Positions 56,700 to 64,000 of a stretch of 64,000 nt of DNA are shown in pieces. The stretch's first letter is position 1. Every line of letters starts with the position of its first letter. The notes beneath the pieces are model-generated. The model was given only the letters and a program-made list of their open reading frames with translations, searched no databases and was not told the DNA's origin. The DNA comes from Panulirus ornatus (Eukaryota > Arthropoda > Malacostraca > Decapoda > Palinuridae), in assembly GCF_036320965.1 (NCBI RefSeq), contig NC_092290.1, forward strand, positions 2,936,420-3,000,419, written 5' to 3'. A program made the translations under genes and the position numbers.

Positions 56700-57595
56700 C
56701 AGGAACGCTCCGGCACAGGATGAGCTCTAGGTCCGCGGCTGGTAATCAGTTTACCAAGTCGATGCCTGAGGGGGTCGGTCAGGTCCCACCGCCTGCCGAT
56801 GCCTCGAACTCTCGGTCGTAAACCAAAGTTAAGAGACGACGTAAAACTCACTCGTGTTACGTCCGTCAGCCAAGCACCAGTAAAAAAAAAAATAACGATG
56901 AAGAGAGAGGGTCATTCACTGATGGAGCTGTGGTGGTCGTGATGGTGGTAGTGGCGAACCTACGACCATACGACCAAGTCTTACACCCTTGAAGGACGAC
57001 CTCCACAGCCATGGCTTCCCCATCCTCGAGCATCAGCAGCACAACACAGGGAAAGCAAAATGGCAAAGTTATCCACCAGGCTTCATGACCGGACCGAAGC
57101 CAAGGTTCCTAATGGTGGTGCTCGAAATAACTGCTCTTTACGTTAATGGTTCGGTGGTGGACAGAAGTCCTAGGACACCGTCTCAATGTCCTCGTCCACT
57201 CGTGACTAGAAGGTGGAGAGGAAGTCCTTGTCCCTCTGCCTGTCGAGACAGAGGGCTGGGTACCACCTCCACCACCTCTGTCCCAGGATTTTCTCGCGCC
57301 ACTGTACATGCAAACACATAAACACACGAGCTTACATTAAACCCCCTTGGATGTCAAGGGGGCTGGTGGTATGGGCAGAGCTAGCTAGTGTGGGTTCAAG
57401 CTGAGGTCATGGGTACAGGACGTAACGCAGACCTGAGAGCGTGGGCGGTGGGCTGAGCCGAGCGTGTCAGCTACACTTCCAACCTCAACCAGCCCCCACG
57501 GCTGCCCGCAGGGCACGCCAGGCATGAGCAAGTGGAAGACATGAAGGCGAAAGTGGCCAGCCTGGAGGACAGGAGGAAGGTCATTGACTCCACCA
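56700..57595. other. Unique sequence, no gene supported
   Basis: The best open frame (110 codons, plus 56989-57321) is not recognisable and has no supporting context. Confidence 0.4.
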
Positions 57596-57602
57596 TGAGA
57601 TC

Positions 57603-57660
57603 CACCACACAGACACACACACATCCACACACACACACACAGACACACACACACACAACA
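57603..57660. repeat. (CA)n microsatellite, interrupted
   Basis: CA with GA and TC breaks for about 58 bp. Confidence 0.94.
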
Positions 57661-57957
57661 CGTGGTGAGGGCGTCCCTCACGTGGAGTCTGCTGCCAGCC
57701 TAGCTGTCGTCTGAGCAGGAAGCTTATTACAGACAATGATTGGCTTGAGGACTGCGGCTTTCTTCGGCTGGGTCTCCCTCCCTCACTGCATTCATTTCTC
57801 CGTCGGGCCCAGGCAGGCAGACAGACAAACACAGACAGACACAGACAGGCAGAAACATGTGTGGATAATCCGACATCAACACTGAGACACTTACTGGAAC
57901 AAAATATCTGCATTAACTATTCTCTTTCTTAAACATACATATATCTATATATATTTT

Positions 57958-58058
<101 letters not shown>

Positions 58059-58509
58059 CAACAACTCATCATAACTCCCTCCCCCCCTTTGTGTATGTGT
58101 GCCAAGCAGTCCCGCTTGGCTTATCAACATTACACTCACGGAGCGGCACAACCACCTGGGTTCTCCCGCAGGTGACGTGACCGAGGCTCAGCACTAATGG
58201 CTTCAGATGGCTTCCGGGCATGAGTTCTACCTTCCCGGTAAAGTTTGACTCAATCAACCCACATAGCTTCACCCACACCTGTGCTTTGTGACGAATCGCA
58301 TTCTCCCAGGGTAAGATTATAACCCGGAACAACCGTACATTGAGATCATTACACCTTAGAAAACGGAATGTCACGGTGAGGGGGGGCGGGGGGTGGTTGC
58401 TGGAAAGAAAACGAGGTGTGGAGACAGAGGCTCTGTCTGGAGATAGGGTGTGTCTGAAAAGGCAGTACTTAAGTTACCTTACACCGTACGTTAGCTGAGC
58501 CTTCACGCT

Positions 58510-58690
58510 CCACACACCGCCTGCACCTCTCGCTACCACACACACCGTCTGAACCCCCCACTACCACACACACCGTCTGAACCCCCCACTACCACACACC
58601 ACCTGCACCCCCACTACCACACACACCACCTGCACCCCCACTACCCCTACACACCACCTGAACTTCCCACTACCACACACCACCCTGCAC
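58510..58690 (+). repeat. 27-30 bp minisatellite, about 7 copies
   Basis: Unit: ACTACCACACACACCGTCTG then AACCCCCC, drifting to CACCACCTGCACCCCC in later units. Confidence 0.93.
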
Positions 58691-58839
58691 CAGACTCACC
58701 TACCACAACGAAGCCAAAACTTACAACGAAACACAACAAAACGAACCAGCTCAGTATCTCCTAATGACTTCAAATAAAGGTTTTCCACCACCACCACCGA
58801 CACTCCCAACATCCCCGCTAACTACTTTCCCTACAAGTG

Positions 58840-58945
58840 CCTGCTACTTTCCTACCATCCGAGTTCTACTTTCCAATAAGTATGTGCTACTTTCCAACCA
58901 ATTCACGCTACATTCCCACCACCAACACGCTTTACATTCCCATGA
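58840..58945 (+). repeat. Degenerate ~24-bp repeat with CTACTTTCC
   Basis: GCTACTTTCC, TCTACTTTCC, GCTACTTTCC, GCTACATTCC and TTTACATTCC recur at about 22-26 bp. This array lies inside a 207-codon plus-strand frame (58764-59387) that I do not call as a gene. Confidence 0.75.
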
Positions 58946-59320
58946 GCAACGGCTGACTCCCCCTCCAGCGGCTTTCCAGAAGCAGGAAGGATCGGTCCTC
59001 TGGAACAGACCAAACATTACCGCTTCCCTCCCTCTCACCCCTCGGCCTCGCCTGGGTGCTGCCACCACCACCACGCATCCCACACACACACTCAACCCTT
59101 CCTCAACCTCACAGCTCCCTGCGTGGACTCATCAGCCACGTTTGCAGAGGCACTCTTCGTGCAAACCAGCCTCCGGCGACGTGCCGTTGTTGCCGGACTT
59201 TCTCGTTCATGTGATGCCATCCAGGCTACAAGAGTCAGGCATGGATGGGTTCTCAGTGCGAGGGAATGGACACACCTCCCCCAGGCGAGGCTACCGCTCC
59301 GTCAGTGGACGAGATGGAGG

Positions 59321-59364
59321 TACGGAGTGTCGTCGTGGAAGTTACGGAGTGTCGTCGAGGAAGT
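59321..59364 (+). repeat. 22-bp tandem duplication
   Basis: TACGGAGTGTCGTCGTGGAA plus GT occurs twice, with GAGG in the second copy. Confidence 0.88.
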
Positions 59365-59616
59365 TCTCAGATTTCCCTTGCTACTGATCGCATCGCAGCC
59401 TTGGTAACTGGCAAGAGCCTCGTTAAAAAAACTGGGGTCCTAAAACTAATTGATGATACTTCAGCAGCTCTCGTGAGCTAAACCATCGAATTAATAATAC
59501 CCAGCTCACTTTGACCTTAAGCTCTTTTAAGATTAACTAGTAACTACCAATATAATCGTCATTATTACAACAGACTCGTCGGAATGAGTCAAAAGGCAGC
59601 CAAATCACCTTAAACG

Positions 59617-59617
59617 C

Positions 59618-59648
<31 letters not shown>

Positions 59649-59652
59649 ACAC
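59617..59652. repeat. Poly-C run followed by (CA)n
   Basis: About 17 C then about 19 bp of CA. Confidence 0.95.
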
Positions 59653-59859
59653 GGTAGATTCCTTGACGGCCCCGACCAACACGCTACACCCCCAACTCCT
59701 GCAGGACCTCAAAGGGTTCCGCCCTCGGGCCTCACCACCGGCCGAAGCCCTTTGATGATATCACCCCAACAGCGGCAATGCCGCCCCTCCGAAGCGGCGC
59801 GCCGTCAGAGACACATACAGGAGGTCAAAGGTTGAGTTGCAAGACGTGTGAGGTCGCTT

Positions 59860-59862
<3 letters not shown>

Positions 59863-59892
<30 letters not shown>
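59863..59892. repeat. (GT)n microsatellite
   Basis: GT for about 30 bp. Confidence 0.96.
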
Positions 59893-59894
<2 letters not shown>

Positions 59895-61018
59895 AGTCGG
59901 CTACGGAGGCAGAGAATGGGATGATTAACGACCCAATTTGGTGGTTCGCCCTTTCTCCCTGCCCGCCAAAAGGAACAGCAGGCCGGGGAGCCCTCTGACC
60001 CTATATCTCATTGTCTTTCATCGCATTCAATTCCTTCCTTCATTCTGTAATTTCTTGTATTCACTCTTTTGTTTCGTCCAACTCCTTTCTTTTCTCCTAT
60101 TTCTTTCAATCTGCCTTTTCTTCCATTGTCTCCTTTCGCCTTTCACAACCCCAGACACTCATTCACACAGACCACACCCACCTGCTCTATGGAGGCGCAC
60201 CACTACACCATACACTGAATATACACTACATACCACCACGACAAACACCACACTATACACACATACACCACATCGTATATGGGGCCTTCAGCCCACCTAC
60301 AACCTGATTTCAGGTATTACTGCTCCGTCAGCATTCATATGTATATGGGTACAAGCCCATCCTGTACTTTTATGAACTGATTACAGGGGCCTCTCAACCC
60401 ACCTCTGTAATCTGCCATACATTCTCTGTTATTTACGTTAACTCTATACTCATAATGTCTATTAAGTGCCTGATATGTCTTGCCCAATGTACAGCATGTG
60501 GGGTGATAAATAAGGTCATATCTTCTCTCCCCACTAAACTCCTCCCTCACAACTTCTCCTCTTCCTTACTTAACTCATCCCTGTACTCTAACAAACAAAT
60601 AATTTCCTGTCGACAGGAAATCCTTGGCCCAAACTTCTTACATTGGGTCACCCCATCTCAAATCCTCATTACCCATTACCCTTACTTTACTTCATACCCT
60701 GTAAACTTTCCCCTTCAAGTATACACCCGGGTAAACTAATGAGTGTTTACCTTAAGATCTTCTTTTCAACTAAAGTTTACGTTAGAGAGATTATTCTTGA
60801 CTTTGTATATCTTTAGAGTTCAGTCTCCTCTCGTACTTCTAATCAAGTTTTCTGATCAACTGTTTTTTAACGCCTCCTTCCAGCAGTTTACTGACCAGAC
60901 CTAGACAATTTTCTCCTTGGTACTTAGATTTCACACTGAATAAAACACGAAAAGTGATATTGTTGAAATTATAGTAAATTATGTCCAGTATTTCGTTTTC
61001 CTTACCTCAGCACCTCTA
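59895..61018. other. Unique sequence with one weakly protein-like minus frame
   Basis: On the minus strand, 60550-60335 encodes about 71 residues starting at GTG. The segment CCTLGKTYQALNRHYEYRV loosely resembles the YIGxT...L...H/R region of GIY-YIG endonucleases carried by some retroelements, but the catalytic pattern is not convincing. Otherwise T/C-rich unique sequence with no arrays. Confidence 0.25.
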
Positions 61019-61047
61019 CACACACACACAAACACACACACCAACGA

Positions 61048-61265
61048 AGCTTCGTGGTGTAATGGTCAGCGTTACTAACCATAAGACACCACAGGATCGC
61101 CTGGGTTCGAATCCTGAGCGTGGCAGTCGGCCCACTCCCATCCTAAGTATTTATCCTCCCCTTACGGTTGATCGATTCATGGGTATGTGGCTGCAGTGGA
61201 ATAAAGACACGCTACATACTGTTACATACAAAGATAAGAGACGGGGCAAGACGAGTGCAAACTCT
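61048..61265 (+). mobile_element. tRNA-derived SINE-like element
   Basis: TGGTGTAATGG at 61055-61065 fits an RNA polymerase III A box, and GGTTCGAATCC at 61104-61114 is a perfect B box, 49 bp apart. The T-arm nearly folds (CTGGG/CCTGA), but the acceptor arms (AGCTTCG versus GCGTGGC) do not pair, so it is not a functional tRNA. The tail (CAGTCGGCCCACTCCCATCC, GTATTTATCCTCCCCTTACG, GATTCATGGGTATGTGGCTG) resembles the tRNA-unrelated part of SINEs I recall from crustaceans; that is memory, not a search. It follows an interrupted CA tract at 61019-61042. The 3' end is uncertain. Confidence 0.65.
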
Positions 61266-61279
61266 CTCTCCCAGTGACG

Positions 61280-62150
61280 CAACATGGTAACCACACAGGC
61301 CAGACAGACAACAAACGCTACGTGACTTGCTGGATCGTTAAGTTACGAACTGCCAGTTGACCAGCAAACGAACTGTTGAAAAAAAACTACCTTATCCATT
61401 ACTGCCAGCTGCATCGGAACGTCTTAGCTACAAGCGTGATACAACCACGATACCCCATCTCCACTCAAACAACCTCACCACACCACAACTCTCCCTCCGC
61501 ACCAATCAACCACCACGTCCCCCTTCCCTCCACTTATATAGCCCACCAACGCACTTCCAGACCCAGGTCACCTCACCCTCCCAGTCTCTCCCACTCTCTC
61601 ACCTGCCTGAGCGAGGCGGAGCACCGCACCTCTGGTCTTTGGCACCCGAAGTCTCACGACACGACGCGTCGTTCAATCCACCAGCTCTTGCCACCACCCG
61701 CCAGCCAGCCAGGCAGGCAACGCGTCTCCTTCCGGAGGAACCAACTTTCCAACTTTCCAGGGGGGTGGGCGGCGCGCCCACGTCCGCCCAGACGACGACA
61801 CACACTCTTCCCGCCTTCTGTCAACTCTTTGAGTGACGTTCGCAGCGGTTTATGAAATTGCCTGGCCCTCAAAACACTGGACCGGCCAGATATCTTAGGC
61901 AGAGCAAAAACAAACAACCAGGGACATAATTGTTATGGTTTTCAGCATAAGTGAAAGTAATCGAAAAAAAAAAATAGGAGGTCAGGTGAAAAGTGTAAGT
62001 GTAGAGTGAGAAAAAAGTATACAATGTAGAGTTAATGATATACGGTACAGTGGTGTACGAAGAAGTAGGGAGAGGGCAAGTATCGCACAAGTGTCGAAGT
62101 AAAAGTATAAGTACAATGTATAAAGTTCAACTGAATTATGGTGAATTTCC
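61280..62150. other. Unique sequence, no gene supported
   Basis: Two overlapping plus-strand frames of 159 codons each (61357-61836 and 61376-61855) are Pro/Ser/His/Arg rich; two frames of the same length over one stretch argues for composition. An A10 run lies at 61963-61972. Confidence 0.4.
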
Positions 62151-62154
62151 CCAA

Positions 62155-62158
<4 letters not shown>

Positions 62159-62206
<48 letters not shown>
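62159..62206. repeat. (CT)n microsatellite
   Basis: CT for about 48 bp. Confidence 0.97.
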
Positions 62207-62209
<3 letters not shown>

Positions 62210-62536
62210 AAGTAGTAGTTGTTAGAGTCACCAACCCACTAGGGAGGCATATTACCAGTACTATCCACCTGCGCAGTGAGCCAGCACATCAGTGGCTGTC
62301 AGGTGTCATTCCTTTGGCCCAGGTAGCTTTTTTTTTTTCCCGTGCCTCACCCACACGTGGGCTGCTGGCATTCAGTCCACAAACGTACAATCTCTCTCAC
62401 TCACACATAAAAATCCGACACGTAACTCACATGACACGTCATTCCTGCGGTGAGCACTACGCGCTTACCTTGCCTAAGGGGCAAACTCTCTCGCCACTGG
62501 TACTTGTGTGTACCATATCTATTTAGGAGAACTACC

Positions 62537-62539
<3 letters not shown>

Positions 62540-62611
<72 letters not shown>
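62540..62611. repeat. (AG)n microsatellite
   Basis: AG for about 72 bp. It forms an inverted pair with the CT tract at 62159-62206. Confidence 0.97.
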
Positions 62612-62615
<4 letters not shown>

Positions 62616-62660
62616 CTCTCCCGGGGTTTCACTTCTGCTTCCCACCATGCCATGGAAGGC

Positions 62661-62760
62661 GTCACAGTGTAATGGTAACTTTACATCCACCATTACAAAG
62701 CGTATATGTGTCAGGCTGTGGCCCCATTCATAAGGACCTCACAGGCTCTGCGGGCCAGAA
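62661..62760 (+). other. A-box-like segment with 8-bp hairpin
   Basis: CAGTGTAATGG at 62665-62675 resembles the A box of the SINE-like unit at 61055, but no B box follows. GTAATGGT (62669-62676) and ACCATTAC (62689-62696) are exact reverse complements around a 12-base loop. Confidence 0.4.
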
Positions 62761-63254
62761 GAACACAGCCAATTGATGAGTGTTGTGGGGCAGTGGATTC
62801 CCAGGCCTGATATGCGCAGTTTCTAATATATTTCACGCCCTGGTGGCGTGGGCGAAGTCTTGGGTGAGACCTGTTGGTCCCGAGCGAATCTGACTATAAG
62901 AGAGAAGGCGACTGATCCAAAACACATCGTACCAGATTCCCTTCAGTATAAAACTGTTACATTCTTTTGGTTTTCATAGATTCTTCTTTTGTCAGCTCTT
63001 GGATAACTTATAACTTGATGTGTTTCTACGAGTTATCTTTCTGTCATTGTTTTTGCCTAGTCTTTGGTTTCTCTTAAAGTATTTCTTACCAATGTTTTGT
63101 CTTTTATCAGTCCTTGTTTTATGTCCTTGCATTGTCATCAGTTATTTGGAATTCGATGCATTCAGTACAGACGATTCAATTAATCTCAAGTTTGAAATCT
63201 TAAAAAATCTTGGGCCACATACACAGTGAGAGGGTACGTATGTGGTCTTACAAT

Positions 63255-63287
63255 GATCTTGACCACCTTCTTCAGGTGGTCAAGATC
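63255..63287. other. Perfect 14-bp hairpin with a 5-base loop
   Basis: GATCTTGACCACCT (63255-63268) and AGGTGGTCAAGATC (63274-63287) are exact reverse complements around TCTTC. No poly-T follows and no gene adjoins. Confidence 0.9.
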
Positions 63288-63531
63288 TTCCAGCTGGTGG
63301 ACGGCCTTACGTTGACGGCGTTAATGACCTTGGCATTTGATGAGCCCAAACAACCAACCATATCTTATATGTCTGCCTATCATAAAGAAAAAAATAATCA
63401 AGGTTAAAAGTAACTGCAAAAAAAAAAAAATCCTATGTAATCTATATAATTGACACGGTTGCACCAGCTCAGTAAAAAACACGGACGTAATCAAGAGTGA
63501 TGTGAGGCATTATCTCCCATAAGCTACTGGG

Positions 63532-63534
<3 letters not shown>

Positions 63535-63597
<63 letters not shown>
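63535..63597. repeat. (AT)n microsatellite
   Basis: Alternating AT for about 63 bp. Confidence 0.97.
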
Positions 63598-63599
<2 letters not shown>

Positions 63600-64000
63600 A
63601 ACACACGAATGTTTTTAACATTACATTAAAATCTCTCACAACTCAATTCTATTCATCGTATTTTTAATCTTCCTACAACCCTCGCTTTTCTTGGTACAAG
63701 TATCTAGGTCTGACCTTGAGAAGGACGTCTCTTCGTGACTGGAGTCTTTAACAAAATACCAAAAAAAAAGATATATACTAAGCAAGCTTTCAGTGTCATC
63801 AGAGGCGGGAGTGTTGCATTTCGTGGCGTCTCTGCTGCAGCACATCCCAGATGAAGGCCTTTTATTCCCCCCCTTTTTTCCCCCCTTTTTTCCATCTGTC
63901 ACCTCTCGACGTAACTAGATACATCCCTCGTACGAAGATCTAAAACTATTTCATTTTTTTCTTTATATCAGGGATACTGCTAGAAGGGGAGTGAACTGCT
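63600..64000. other. Unique sequence to the window end
   Basis: CCCCCCTTTTTT-type alternating C and T runs occur at 63867-63892. No gene seen. Confidence 0.4.

Noticed and set aside
58764..59387. A 207-codon plus-strand frame, the longest not dominated by a microsatellite
   Set aside because: Its first third is a degenerate 24-bp repeat and its end a 22-bp duplication. It is Pro/Ser/Thr-rich, with overlapping open frames and no recognised family.

Overview
This window looks like repeat-rich, non-coding nuclear DNA from an arthropod, most probably a decapod crustacean. Three things point there. First, microsatellites are extremely dense: by eye about 23 (GA/TC) tracts, about 39 (CA/GT) tracts and 10 (TA) tracts, plus tri- and tetranucleotide tracts. 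Second, the block at 19747-19913 reads like an interspersed repeat I associate with decapod genomes; this is recall, not a search. Third, a tRNA-derived SINE-like unit with A and B boxes lies at 61048-61265. No bacterial-style gene organisation, rRNA, intact tRNA, CRISPR array or complete protein-coding gene could be supported. The longest open frames (up to about 330 codons) cross dinucleotide tracts or minisatellites whose unit lacks stop codons, so I did not call them genes.

Layout. 1-9500: long (GT), (GA), (CA), (TC) and (AT) tracts between unremarkable unique sequence, with a degenerate 21-23 bp array at 1461-1735. 9561-14730: a run of minisatellites (units of 21, 34-35, 34-35, 32, 22-23 and about 30 bp) among AT, CT and CA tracts. 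16500-21400: a 143-bp AT tract, a CTCAC pentanucleotide array, the decapod-like repeat, and two 21-bp arrays. 22440-23075: a polypurine stretch. 24000-25000: a (CA)n(GT)n palindrome and a CA tract with CG interruptions. 26000-33400: nine or so minisatellites (16 to 65 bp units) and a CAG-rich block. 33820-34320: the best candidate for former coding sequence, on the minus strand with one in-frame stop. 36250-37720: three adjacent minisatellites (26, 28 and about 28 bp). 38240-45015: GGA, CAG and GAA triplet tracts plus further arrays. 46790-46833: a perfect 19-bp hairpin. 47900-50000: AT-rich and largely unique. 50000-64000: more tandem arrays, microsatellites and the SINE-like unit.

No set of genes working together is visible. 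The most distinctive recurring signal is a dispersed 21-bp motif, TCGTACCGTCGTGCTCAAGG plus one base. It occurs as short tandem arrays or single copies at six clear loci (nine with weaker or related ones), on both strands. I regard it as a mobile or repeatedly seeded minisatellite family of unknown function.
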